From: Misgurnus anguillicaudatus
Taxonomy: Eukaryota > Chordata > Actinopteri > Cypriniformes > Cobitidae
Assembly (NCBI RefSeq): GCF_027580225.2
Contig: NC_073361.2
Coordinates: 30,305,001 to 30,369,000, forward strand
Length of the DNA: 64,000 nt
Reading direction: 5' to 3'
Part shown: in pieces, positions 1-10,705 of the stretch
Layout of the letters: every line of letters starts with the position of its first letter
Position numbering within the stretch: position 1 is the stretch's first letter
The notes under the pieces: generated by a model
The model's database searches: none
The model's input: only the letters and a program-made list of their open reading frames with translations
Told to the model about the DNA's origin: nothing
Translations under genes and position numbers: made by a program

Positions 1-27
1 TAAATTCATTTATATCTTAAATTAATA

Positions 28-115
28 TTATGCATTTGTCAGATGGTTACATTCAAAGTGTGAACTGTACAGCGATTGAACCCATGACCTTTGCATTGAT
101 AATGCAATTTTCTTC
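28..115 (-). repeat. Remnant of a tRNA-headed SINE
   Basis: A short stretch with a 'gcatttgtcaga' core and a 'gattgaacccatgacctttg' block matches, in the same orientation, the better copy at 28974-29131. The second block read on the minus strand resembles a tRNA B box (GGTTCAATC). The copy is degraded and incomplete. Confidence 0.5.
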
Positions 116-169
116 CAGCTGTGATGCAGGAACACTGACAAAAATGCAATAAAATGTGAATTTTCACAG

Positions 170-639
170 CACTGCAAAAATGGCTTTTTTGCTTAGCATT
201 TTTGTATTGTTTTCAGCAAAGATATCTAAAAATTCTTAAATTAAGATGTCTTTTTCTGATAAGCAAAATGACCTATAGGAAAATAAGTCTAGTTTTTAGA
301 CAGAATATATAAAATATAAGTGAATTTGTGCTTAAAACAAACAGAAATTGATTTTCTTGAAATAAGTGTTTATGAAAAATGTAAACTTGCAAGAAAATTT
401 TTCTTATTCCATTGGCAGATTTTTTTTTGTTTTTTTGCTTGTTTTAAGCACAAATTTGCTTAAAATATTTTTATTATATTTTTATTATATTTATTATATA
501 TTATATTTTTTGTCTAAAAACTTGACTTATTTTCTTAGGTTATTTTGCTTATCAAGAAAATACATCTTAATTTAAGAATTTTTAGATATTTTTACTGAAA
601 ACAAGACAAAAATATTAAGAAAGTTATTTTTTGCAGTGA
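170..639. repeat. Foldback element, copy 1
   Basis: The left end is CACTGCAAAAA and the right end TTTTTTGCAGTG. The two halves are inverted copies of each other: a left arm containing 'gtattgttttcagcaaagat' answers a right arm containing 'actgaaaacaagacaaaaat'. Both halves carry the inner motif 'tctgccaat/attggcaga'. No coding capacity is seen. It is the first of about sixteen copies of this non-autonomous inverted-repeat family in the window. Confidence 0.8.
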
Positions 640-824
640 GTATGTTCAGTTTGTGTCCAATACGTGAATATGTGGCTATTTTGGAAATTAAAAATTTTGA
701 AGATATTTTACAATGGAAATCCAGGGTCAAAGGTCATTTTCAGATCTTGTTAAGAACTTAGGATCGGCATGGAAAAGATTGTTTTAAGTTGGCAATGAAT
801 TCTGAATAAACAATAACACATCTA

Positions 825-1273
825 CATTGCAAAAAATGATTTTCAAGAAAAAAATGAGTTGTATTTTTGACTTGTTTTCAGTAAAAATATTTTAAAATTC
901 TTAAATTAAGATGCTTTTTTTGATGAGCTAAACAACCCAAGAAAATAAGTCTAGTTTTTAGACCAAAAATATCACATTTAAGTAATTTTGTCCATAAAAC
1001 AAGCAAAAAAATGGGGTGAACAAAAAATCTTGAACATTTTTCTTAAACACTAAATTCAAGAAACATTCAAGAAAAATGTGCTTACCCCATTGGCAGAAAA
1101 TGCACAAAATCACTTACATTTGATATTTTTGGTCTAAAATCTAGACTTATTTTCTTGGGTCTTTTTGCTCATCAAGAAAAAGCATCTTAATTTAAGTATT
1201 TTTAGATATTTTTACTGAAAACAAGACAAAAATACTAAGAATTCTTTTGCTTGAAAATCATTTTTTTGCAGCG
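825..1273. repeat. Foldback element, copy 2
   Basis: Same family as the element at 170-639, with both arms and the central 'ccccattggcaga' motif. The sequence after copy 1 (about 680-826) is repeated nearly unchanged after copy 2 (about 1302-1446), so the element and its flank were duplicated together. Confidence 0.8.
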
Positions 1274-1642
1274 CAATACTGATAAATATGTAGCTACATG
1301 GTGTTCAAATTAGAAATTTTGAAGATATTTTACAATGAAAATCCAGGGTCAAAGGTCATTTTTCAGATCTTGTTAAGAACTTAGGGTCAGCGAGGAAGAG
1401 ATTGTTTTAAGTTGGCAATGAATTCTGAATAAACAATAATACATCTCTGATGCATCTACAGTATGTGAAGTAAAACAAACAGACATTTAATGCACAGTCT
1501 GATTAGTTTTAATTGGTTCACGGTAAGCAGGGACTGGGAGAAAGACTGGTGATGCAATGTAAAACTGCATGATATCAAGCAAAAGCAGTCAATGACCTCT
1601 AGAGAAAATGGAGCACTTTCTTATTTATTTCTCAGTCAGGGG

Positions 1643-1826
1643 CTAAACTGGAGCTTCGGCACCCACAGCTTTCAGGGCGGTCTCCTAAACACAAACATTT
1701 TAATCTGAGACAGCCACTGTTGTTGCTGTTCTCTACATAACACGGTTGGTTAGATGAGGGTCTTGTTTCTCCATGATGCTCTGCACGCTGTCACTACGCA
1801 TGATGCTGAAAACTTGACGCCTCATT
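1643..1826 (-). CDS. Possible last two exons of an unidentified minus-strand gene
   Basis: On the minus strand an acceptor (CTGACCTAG) precedes an open exon at 1826-1742. A GTTATG donor, a 57-nt intron and a TTTGTGTTTAG acceptor then lead to an exon at 1684-1643. Joined in phase 0 the two exons read openly for about 42 codons and end in ...GAEAPV and a TAG stop. AATAAA signals follow within 20 bases of the stop (complement of 1621-1630). I do not recognise the protein. Earlier exons would have to lie inside or beyond the kinase gene on the other strand, none was found there, and the intron is shorter than usual for fish. It could be a gene fragment or chance. Confidence 0.3.
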
Positions 1827-2016
1827 CTAGGTCAGTGGTTTGTTCCCGTGAGCTTTCTTAGACATCAGGACTGTGATTTAGCTTGTGTCCTTACTAAAAT
1901 AATTTGAAGGTTGAACTGCTGAAACATCACCAAAATGAAGCAATGCAGAGTAATGCAAGAAAAGGAGAACATGCACATGTGTTCGTCACATTATTGTTTA
2001 TTTGCACTTCTTTCAG

Positions 2017-5000
2017 TGCCCAGGTTGGGGTCCTCCCAGCGGGGCGAGGCAGCAGTGTGGGCGGGGCCCCTGTCGAGGACATGCAGGCGCTGTCAATCAC
2101 TTCTCTGTCCGCCTCCGAAGTCGAGCAAGAATTCGAGCTGATTGGTCCTCTGGGCAAGGGCACCTACGGCAAAGTCGACCTGGTTTTGCATCGGAAACAG
2201 GGTGAGATTGCATGAATCTGATATAAAGTTTGCAGGTTCAAACCTCAATAAGTGTGATTGATAAATTTCCACCATTGTGTCCTTAGGCAAGTCAGACAAA
2301 TTCTCTTAAAAGTGAAATAATTGACATGTTTGTATGTATTGAAGGTGTCTTATCCTAGTTTATTGTGTGTGTTTCAGGCACTAAACTGGCTCTGAAGTAC
2401 GTGAATAAGAACAAAACAAAACTGCGCAGTTTTCTGCGTGAATACAGTCTGACGGCTGCTCTGAGCTGCAGTCCGTTCATCATCAAAGTGTTGAATGTTC
2501 TGTTTGAGACAGAAGAGAGTTATGTGTTTGGTCAGGAGTATGCACCTGCGGGAGACCTGTTTGACATCATCCCACCTCAGGTATGATGTCATCAACATTA
2601 CAAATGAGTTTAGTTGCAAAATGAGATAACTCTGTTTTTTCAATTTTTTAGAAATCTTGTTTTTTGGTTGTGCATTCCAATTAATATCAATTAATGATAT
2701 ATAAATTAATAATAATCAATACAGCTAAGTAGCACCATAAAACAAAATAATAACATGATAACATAATAATAAACATGTTTTGACAAAAATGTTAAAAACT
2801 GAGTTATCTCGTTTTGCAACGAAACTCTTCAAATATCTAAACATTCACTCATGTGACCTCACAACTATTATTATGTCACAGGAATATGAACAAATTAATA
2901 TATTTCTTACGAATATATTAATAAATTAATAAAATCCTAAAAAAATTGTGAAAAATACTAAGATATTTTTGAAATTATATGAGCGTATCAAAATTGTAAA
3001 ATGTGTTTAAAGCTTACCTTTCCACGATTCACAACAATAAGCTTATAAAAATTTGATCTGTCAGGTTTAATTTCATAAAAAATATATTTAATATATATAA
3101 TTTTTTTATTACATGTTAAAGCAACACTATGTAGTTTCCATGTAAAAATGACTTACAGCTCCCCCATGTGGTTGAAAAGCGCAACAGTGCCTGGTATCAG
3201 AGACTCTTCTGCAGGCAGGGGGAGGGGCGGGGCTGTGTTTCCTACCCTCCACCGCCACTTTCAGAGTGTGCATGTAGCAGCTAGGAGGCTGCTCAGGTTG
3301 CAGCAACAGTACAAGTTGTCCAGTTAAAAGTTGTTCTATCACTGAAATAATTTTAGAGACATTATTTAATGGTAAAAAAACTACATAGTGTTGCTTTAAT
3401 AAAAGTACTTAGAGTAACCTGCAGTTTTATGTTTCAGACAGAGATGGCGATAGAGAGGCAAAATTACACATTGTAGCTTTAATGATTTGTAAAAAAAATC
3501 TCAGCTTTTGTCTGGATTAAGTGCAAATAAGTTAACAGATGTAAGCTTAAGCCAAAGAAATGTACCCTACATGACCCAAATCACTTTTTACCCAAACCCG
3601 AGGTGCATAAATATTTTTTTAAAAGAAAGACCAAACCCGAGAAAAACATGAGAAAATTAGACTTGAGTCCGACCAAGTGGCATTTTTTTCCCCAACTGGA
3701 CCTGAATGTAAACAGCACTGACGTGTGTGCAGTCTGCAGCCCTGCACGCACCAGTCAGACAGAAAGAAACCCCAGTGGCCCCGCAACCAATTTGGCCCCC
3801 TGCTCCATTTATTTTCATTTGTTATCTGACGACGACCCCAGGTTAACCTCTAAAATGTGCATTTAAAATTGATTGACAGGTCTGGCTCAATGAAAATAAA
3901 CCTACCGCCAGCCACACAATGTTGGAAGCATTGGAAAAGGATTTGATACACACACGCTAGATAGTTTGGGTCATCTCTGGTCCATTTGGCAAAAATTTGT
4001 TTTAAATTACCAGAGACCGCTAATATTATACCCGACCCGTGTCCGAGGCACACATGAAGCTTTTAGAACCAAACCCGGTCGGATCACTGCAAAAATTGAC
4101 TTTCTTACTTAGTATTTTTGTCTTGTTATTAGTAAAAATAAAATTAAGGTGTATTTTCTTGATGAGCAAAATGACCTAGGAAAATAAGTCTAGTTTTTAG
4201 ACAAAAAAAAAAAAACGTGTGCTTAAAACAAGCAAAAAAATCTGCCAATTGAATAAGGAAAAATTCTTAAAATTAAGTGTTTATGAAAAAAGTAAACTTG
4301 TTTCAAGAAAATTTTTCTTATTCCATTGGCAGATTTTTTTGCTTGTTTTAAGCACTAATTTACTTAAAGATTATATGTGATTTTGCTCATCAAAAAAATA
4401 ATGTTTAATTTAAGAATTTTAGATATTTTTTCTGAAAACAAGACAAAAATACTTAGTAAGAACATCATTTTTTGCAGTGGTCTCAAGTTGGACCTTGAAT
4501 TTTCAAATCTACACTTCAAAAAATTATTTTCAAGAAAAAAAATCTTAGTATTCTTGTCTTGTTTTCGGTAAAAATATAAAAAGATTCTTGGATTAGGATG
4601 CCTTTTCTTGATGAGCGGAGCGACCCAAGAAAATAAGTCTAGTTTTTGGACCAAAAATATCAAATTTAAGTGATTTTGTGCATAAAACAAGCAAAAAATC
4701 TGCCAACGGGGTAAGCAAAAAAATCTTGACATTTTTTGAAACACTAAATAAAGAAAAAAACTAACTTTTGGTCTAAGAACTATATACTTGTTTTCTTGGG
4801 TTGTTTTGCTCATCAGGGAAAAGCATCTTAATTTAAGAATTTTTTGATATTTTTACTGAAAACAAGACAAAAATACTAAGAATTTTTTTCTTGAAAATCA
4901 TTTTTTGCAAGTGGACCCGTGAAGACCTCTAGCTTGTTGAAAACCTCATTTTTTGTTATCAACTCTCATTATCCACTGACCTCATCCTAACTGTGTCTTT

Positions 5001-5796
5001 GTGTTTCTCCATCCCACCTCAGTCTGGTTTGCCAGAAGAAATGGTCAAGCGCTGTGTTCAACAGCTGGGTTTGGCTCTGGACTTTATGCATAGCAAGAGT
5101 CTCGTCCATCGGGACGTGAAGCCAGAAAACGTTCTCCTCTTCGATCGCGAGTGTCGACGTGTGAAATTGGCTGATTTGGGAATGACACGGCGGACGGGCA
5201 GCAGAATAAAGCGGATCAGCGGCACAATCCCCTACACCGCGGCTGAGGTGTGCCAGGCCTCCGTATCGGAGGGCATTATAGTGGCGACGACCCAGGATGT
5301 CTGGGCATTTGGAGTTTTGCTGTTTTGCATGCTTACGGGAAACTTTCCTTGGGAGGCTGCGTTGCCTAGCGACGCATTTTTTGCAGAATTCCAGCGTTGG
5401 CAGCGAGGGGCGTGTCCACCCGGCGTCGTGCCATCCCAATGGAGGCGCTTTTCTGATGATGCGCTACGTATGTTCGGCCGGCTGTTGGCGTTGGAGCCGG
5501 AGCGTCGCTGTGGGGTCAAAGAGGTGTTTTACTTTCTGAAATACGATCTGCTGAATCATCAACGCCGTAGAGCTTCCTGCAGGGCATCTAGGGGAGGTTC
5601 CAGCCGTTGCTCCACCCACAGACACGCAGACCCCTCCCCTCCTTCAGGTACTGCCTGTCTACGCCCCACCCCCCTCAAACGTAGCATCTTGTCCGAGCCG
5701 CATTCTTCACGGGAGGAATCTTCCAAAAGCCCATCACCGAATCGACAAGACAAGAGTAAAGTGATGATGACCACGCCCATTGAAATTTGCGTATGA
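2017..5796 (+). CDS. sbk1: SBK1-like serine/threonine protein kinase (N-terminus off this exon)
   Basis: Exons are 2017-2201, 2378-2580 and 5023-5796, all with GT-AG borders and consistent phases. Counting from the ATG at 2081 gives 365 residues. The kinase domain shows the glycine loop GKGTYG (25-30), the ATP-binding lysine in LALKY (47), HRDVKPEN (137-144) and [19 protein letters not shown]. The C-terminus TPIEICV and the stretches FLREYSL and [15 protein letters not shown] are typical of SH3-binding-domain kinase 1. Two catalytic landmarks differ from the usual form: DFG is DLG (159-161) and APE is AAE (181-183). The exon is open and in frame upstream of 2081 (…VEDMQALS resembles the internal EDMQAL of SBK1), so translation probably starts in an earlier exon not located here. 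The C-terminal basic, proline- and serine-rich tail follows the family. It may be a paralogue rather than sbk1 itself. Confidence 0.85.
3116..3399. repeat. MITE with 22-bp terminal inverted repeats, in kinase intron 2
   Basis: It begins TTAAAGCAACACTATGTAG and ends with the complement CTACATAGTGTTGCTTTAA. The interior holds a GC-rich patch but no transposase. The TTAA at the ends fits the target preference of piggyBac-like or similar elements, which is an inference. Confidence 0.8.
4085..4479. repeat. Foldback element, copy 3 (nested)
   Basis: CACTGCAAAAATTGAC at the left and TTTTTTGCAGTG at the right, with inverted arms. It sits inside the repeat at 3556-4925, in intron 2 of the kinase gene. 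Confidence 0.8.
4512..4912. repeat. Foldback element, copy 4 (nested)
   Basis: CACTTCAAAAAATTATTTTC at the left and ATCATTTTTTGCAAGTG at the right, with inverted arms. It is the second insertion into the same older repeat, about 30 bases after copy 3. Confidence 0.75.
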
Positions 5797-5816
5797 AGCC
5801 AATGGAGTCACAGCTT

Positions 5817-5822
5817 ATTAAA
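5817..5822 (+). terminator. Candidate poly(A) signal of the kinase gene
   Basis: ATTAAA lies 21 bases after the TGA stop. It is the first recognised signal variant downstream. The short distance makes it tentative, and a longer 3' UTR is possible. Confidence 0.35.
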
Positions 5823-6342
5823 GCCTATGTGTCTCACGGTGATGACCTGAGGTTTTTCAAAGGAAAAAGTGGCAATATTACTTCCAACGTCTATTGGGAA
5901 AACAGGTTTGCGTAAGGACAGCAGCCTGATGGGAGAACTATTATAAAACTTTGGTTACTTTGGACGGATCTATACAAAACTTTTCATGAATTTTCCCCTT
6001 TAAAAAATTTACCTCATGACAAACTTCATACTAAAATTTACCCTCATGTCATTCCAAACCTGTGTGACTTTCTTTCTTCCATTGAAGACAAGTGCAGAAA
6101 TATTGCAGAATGCTGTTTTCCAGACTGCCAAGGAAAAAATGACCCTGAAGTCAGAAAGTACTCTGGACATATGCACTGTTTTTGTGGGTCTATTTTGTCT
6201 CATGTGGAGCTCGATCATTCTGCAATATTTCATATTTGGTGTCTTTATAAATTCATAAGGGTTTGAAGTGACCTGGTGGGAAATTTTAATTTGGGATGGA
6301 ATGTGCTGCTTTCCCACTTTCCAGGTTATTATAAACACTTAG

Positions 6343-6764
6343 GCTGCAAAAAAATGATTTTCAAGAAAAACAATTCTTAGTATTTTTGTCTTGTTTTCAG
6401 TAAAAATTCTTGAATTAAGATGCTTTTTTTGATGAGCAAAACGTATAAGTCTAGTTTTTGGACCAGGGATATCAAATTTAAGTGATTTTGTGCTTAAAAC
6501 AAGAAAAAAATCTGCCAATGGGGTAAGCAAATTTTTCTTGACATTTTCTTGAATTTAATGTTTAAGAAAAATGTTCAAGATTTTTTGCTTGTTTTATGCA
6601 CAAAATCACTTATGTTCGGTATCTGTGGTCTTAAAACTAGACTTATTTTCTTGGATCATTTTGCTCATCAAGAGGAGGCATCTTAATTCAAGAATTTTTA
6701 GATATTTTTATTGAAAACAAGACAAAAATACTAAGAATTTTTTTTCTTGAAAATCATTGCAGTG
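6343..6764. repeat. Foldback element, copy 5
   Basis: Left arm with CTGCAAAAAAATGATTTTC and right arm ending AAAATCATTGCAGTG, with inverted halves around 'gccaatggggtaag'. It lies just downstream of the kinase gene. Confidence 0.8.
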
Positions 6765-6789
6765 TGCAGTGTACCTTTTCTATGATGCG

Positions 6790-7220
6790 CACTGCAAAAA
6801 ATAACTTTCTTACTTTTTTGTCTTGTTTTCAGTAAAAATATCTAAAAATTCTTAAATTAAGGTGTATTTTCTTGATGAGCAAAATGACCTAGGAAAATGG
6901 GTTTGTAGTTTTTAGACAAAAATATAAAAGCGAATTTAGGCGAATTGGTGCTTAAAGCAAGCAAAAAAAAATTGCCAATGGAATAAGAAACATTTTTTTG
7001 AATTAAGTGTTTATGAAAAGAGTAAACTAATTTCAAGAAAAGTTTTATTCTTCCATTGGCAGATTTGTTGCTTTTTTATGCACAAAATCACTTAAATTTG
7101 ATATTTTAGTTCTAAAAACTATAGACTTATTTTCTTGGGTCGTTTTGCTCATCAAGAAAAAGCATCTTAATTACATCTTAAATACTAAGATTTTTTTCTT
7201 GAAAATCATTTTTTGCAGTG
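6790..7220. repeat. Foldback element, copy 6
   Basis: CACTGCAAAAAATAACTTTC to ATCATTTTTTGCAGTG, with inverted arms. It is only about 25 bases from copy 5, so the two form a near-tandem pair. Confidence 0.8.
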
Positions 7221-7522
7221 TATCCTATGAACAGCAGCGTTTATGAGGGAAAATGATTCCAACACCACCTTTAAAAAGCAAAGAAGCATCAAATGACCTT
7301 TAAAACCAGCCTATTACAGAATCATATGTGTGTGTAGCAAATGAAAATAAGATATATTTTATACAGGATTTTGTTTAGTTTTAGACCAAGCGAAACTAAG
7401 ACTCGGAGAGTCACTGCATCCTTGTTAAATTTCTAAAAGATGGGCGATTTTCTTCAAAGCTTCCTTAGTTATAAATGTAGTTTTTTAAGAGTAAGTCTCC
7501 TTTAGATTACAGGGATTTTAGT

Positions 7523-8222
7523 ATGACTTTCTTATTTAGGATTTTTGTCTTGTTTTCAGTACAAATATCTAAAAATTCTTAAATTAAGGTGTATTTTCTT
7601 GATGAGCAAAAGGGGTTTTCTTTCCCCACTGGCAGATTTTTTGCTTGTTTTAAGCAAAAATTCACTTAAATTTTATGTTTATTGTCTAAAAACTTTCCTC
7701 ATCAAGAAAATGCATCTTAATTAACTCTTTCCCTGCCATTGAGGAGTTATTTTGTCAATTAAGAGAAAACTTTGCAATTAAAGAAAACGTGTTCCTGATG
7801 ACATTTTATGTTAATCTGCAATACCTGCAAATACCTGCAAATTGTTAAAAAAAACTGAAGCCAAAATATTATTTACAATTTTTTAAATTTCTTCACAAAA
7901 ATGCAATTATTTCAGCTTTTTGGTAAAAAAAATATTTTTAAAGGAAAATACCCATATTTAAGAGTTTCGGGGGAAAAAAAACTATTTTTCCCCGTTTGTT
8001 TATTTGTTTATTGTTTGTTTGAAAGCAGAAAGTCTGTTCTTTCATTTGATATATTTGTACGTTTATATATTTTTAAAATAAAATTTTCCTAGAAGCATTT
8101 TGTGAAACTTTTGTGAAAATCACCAAAAATGTTGGTGGCCAACTTGGCGGGGAATGAGTTAAGGATTTTAAGACTGAAAACAAGCCAAACATACAAAATA
8201 AGAAAGTCATTTTTTTGCAGTG
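7523..8222. repeat. Foldback element, copy 7, interrupted
   Basis: The left arm starts near 'gactttcttatttaggattt' and the right arm ends at TTTTTTTGCAGTG. The right arm is split at 7721-8162 by another element. Rejoining positions 7720 and 8163 restores the usual order of arm motifs. Confidence 0.7.
7721..8162. repeat. TTAA-ended inverted-repeat element (TTAACTCWTTCCC family), nested
   Basis: It begins TTAACTCTTTCCCTGCCATT and ends GGCGGGGAATGAGTTAA. It has AT-rich interior sequence with 'gtttgtttatttgtttattg' and no ORF of note. Related copies lie at about 32975-33506 and 41098-41630 in the opposite orientation. It inserted into foldback copy 7. Confidence 0.75.
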
Positions 8223-8680
8223 TGTGTTTGTATTTGTTGTGTTTGAAACACAGCCTTTCTATGAGATCTTTGAAGAAATGCATCAGGAGGTGAGATGTTT
8301 TCCGATCTGCTGTTTTGATCCTATAATGACTCAACTGAGATCAGTTTTCTGTGTTCTCATATAATGGGTCAATGAGGTACGAGAAGCCTCGAGGGCTTTT
8401 CAAGAACATAAGAACATCTGCGCACTAGAACATTGTGACATTGTTTTGTCAGGTATAGTGCTAATTCGTAGCATATTTTATATCAGAACCAACTTGTTTA
8501 GTATTAACTTAAAGTGTATGTTTACATAGAATGTGTATTAGATATTGAATTAGGTGGTAGAGATCTCTTAAAGTCTTTAAATGTTTGAGGATAAATGTGT
8601 TGCAAAATAGCACAAGTAACTTCCTCAGCATAAATAAACTTAAAGGAGAGATGAAAAGAAATACACACATGAGCTCTCCG

Positions 8681-9206
8681 GCCTGATCTCAAGGGAATTC
8701 GTACGTGTTTTGGTACGAATTGGCTAATTCATATGATGTGAATCGTACAAATATGTATAATTATTATTTAAAACAACAGTGAAGGCCGCCCCTTGCCCTG
8801 TAGGGCTGGTCGGTATTGAAATTCATATTTCAATAATAGTGCAGTGTACGGTAAATATCTCAGTATGTGGAAAACATGTTTAGATGCAAGTCAAACCCTC
8901 ATGTGAGATGTCACGGTCAACTTTATTAAAACAGCGTATGATGAAAATAAATGTCCAAATGGTTGGATAGCTTATGTCTGACCTCAGTCTACATTTCTGT
9001 CAGACCATCTGTTGCAAAGATTTATATATATGGCCATATAAACGGTACTGTCTCATCATATCCTGTTGGGGAAAAAATATACAAAAAATTGATAAACCGT
9101 CATGCCCAACGCCAAGCAAATCGTACAAAACATGCGAATGTGGTCGTACGAAGGACTACAAATTAGCCACCTTGTAAAAAAATGTATGAATTGCCATGAG
9201 ATTGTG
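8681..9206. repeat. Inverted-repeat element, 'gaattcgtacg' family
   Basis: The left end 'gatctcaagggaattcgtac' is answered by the right end 'gtatgaattgccatgagatt'. Inner arms also pair ('aatcgtacaaatatg' with 'caaatcgtacaaaacatg'). It is a degenerate MITE-like element with no transposase. Confidence 0.65.
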
Positions 9207-9560
9207 TTGTTGGAGTGCTCTGATGTACTATGATGCTAATGTTTGCAAACGATTCGACAGTTTAATGCTGGTAAATTTCTTCTATAATAGGAATCATTTT
9301 TAATGATAGTTTATAATAGTTTATAGTTGAATATGGTTACAAAGTGCTCTGTTAGGACTTGAAATTTCAATAAGGAGTAACAATAGTTGATGTTTTTATA
9401 AATATAAAATAACTGTATATGAAACTGGATGTTATTTAGCTGCCGTAAGAGTTGTAAATTGTTCTGATTGATAAACAGCTCATTAAACTCTTAAAATGCA
9501 CAGAAAACTGCCTATTCAAGTTTATATGTCATGTGATTCTTTTTTCAGATGTTAGAAACA

Positions 9561-10455
9561 GTAATGCATTGTGGGTAATACATTACAAGTAACGTGCATT
9601 ACGTAATAATATTACTTTTCTAAAGTAACGAACAAAGTAAAGCAATACTTTATAAATTTAGGTACTCATTAATATTTGAGTTACTTTTTTAAAAAGTAAT
9701 GCAAGTTACTTTTCAGTTTAATTAATTAGATTTAAAAAAATATATAATTTACTAAATTAAACTGAATGTAGTCACGTGGAACAACGCACTGCTTGCGTGC
9801 CTGAGCGGAAACAGTTTCAGTCAAAAACAGAGATGGCAGGCCAGAGTTTTAAATTTTTCTGATAGAAATATGCAATTTCTGAATGAAGAACTTCTCCGTC
9901 ATAAAAAAACACCTGCAAGGGCTGAAAGAGATCAAACCTCAGCCAAGTAAAAAAGGAAAGCATAAGTAACTTAAAGGTGCAGTGTGTAAATTTTAGCGGC
10001 ATCTAGTGGTGAGGTTGCAAATTGCAACCAACGTTTCTTGCTTTTGAAACACACAGAGAAGCTACGGTAGCCGCCACCAGACAAACATGTCATCATTGGA
10101 GACAACTTAGTAAAAAGGTTTGTCCGTTAAGGGCTTCTGTAGAAACATGGCTGCACAAAATGGTTGCTTCCATGTGAGGGGACCCGCAGTGTATGTAGAT
10201 AAAACATCTCATTCTAAGGCAATAAACACATAACGGTTCATTATGAAAGGTCTTTATACACCCCTGATAATTTAGTTTTGTATATTATTTTGCATTTCTG
10301 TCAAAAGAGATCCTTCTAAAAATTGCACACTGCACCTTTAAAAGTAATGTAAGTATTACTTTCCATGAAAAGTAACTAAGTAATGCAGTTACTTATTTGG
10401 GGAGTAACTTAATATTGTAATGCATTACTTTTAAATGTAACTTTCCCCAACACTG
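9561..10455. repeat. TAATGCATTAC inverted-repeat element carrying a nested MITE
   Basis: The left side 'gtaatgcattgtgggtaata' and the right side 'gtaatgcattacttttaaat' with 'cccaacactg' bracket many short 'aagtaatgcaagttac' motifs. A second element is inserted at 9971-10342. No coding region is seen. Confidence 0.65.
9971..10342. repeat. GGTGCAGTGTG MITE, copy a (nested)
   Basis: TTAAAGGTGCAGTGTGTAA at the left is answered by TTGCACACTGCACCTTTAA at the right. The interior includes 'catctagtggtgaggttgc' and 'cggtagccgccaccagacaa'. Further copies lie at 13705-14095 and 42552-42937, with fragments at 22245-22372, 43059-43219 and 50060-50150. Confidence 0.8.
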
Positions 10456-10597
10456 GTTAGAAATGATGCATAACTAGAATGATGATTGATGCTGCGTCAA
10501 AATTCCTGAATCATGAAAATTTTGTGAAGTTTTAACTCATTAGGTTATCCGGATTTGGCTCATGTGGCGGACAGTAATCCAAGCGTTGCCTAAAGCT

Positions 10598-10705
10598 ATA
10601 AAGTTTTCAACCCAAATTTAAACATGTTAATTTAACCCAACGGCTGGGTTTGTCCCTTTTTGACCCATTGCTGGGTTGAAAATAGCCCAGCATTTTGTTG
10701 AGTAT
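10598..10705. repeat. Short dispersed repeat, 'gggttgaaaatag' family
   Basis: 'caacccaaatttaaacatg', 'aacccaacggctgggtttg' and 'cccattgctgggttgaaaat' recur, degenerate, at about 47490-47670 ('tactgggttatttcaacc', 'atgctgagttgaaaataacc'). It is a small palindromic element common in fish introns and non-coding. Confidence 0.5.

Larger units (their letters stand above)
170..1446 (+). repeat. Tandem duplication, two units of about 640 bp
   Basis: Each unit is a foldback element followed by about 150 bp of unique-looking DNA with shared landmarks such as 'atccagggtcaaaggtcatt' and 'gttggcaatgaattctgaat'. The units differ by scattered substitutions. Nothing coding is seen in the duplicated flank. 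Confidence 0.7.
3556..4925. repeat. Older dispersed repeat split by two foldback insertions
   Basis: The stretch from 'aaagaaatgtaccctacatg' to 'cccgtgaagacctcta' matches the uninterrupted copy at about 41664-42183. In this copy the 3' part is broken at 4085-4479 and at 4512-4912 by foldback elements. It has no coding potential that I trust. Confidence 0.65.

Noticed and set aside
4364..4813. 149-codon minus-strand open frame
   Set aside because: It lies wholly in two foldback elements; the phenylalanine- and lysine-rich product is a by-product of AT-rich repeat DNA.
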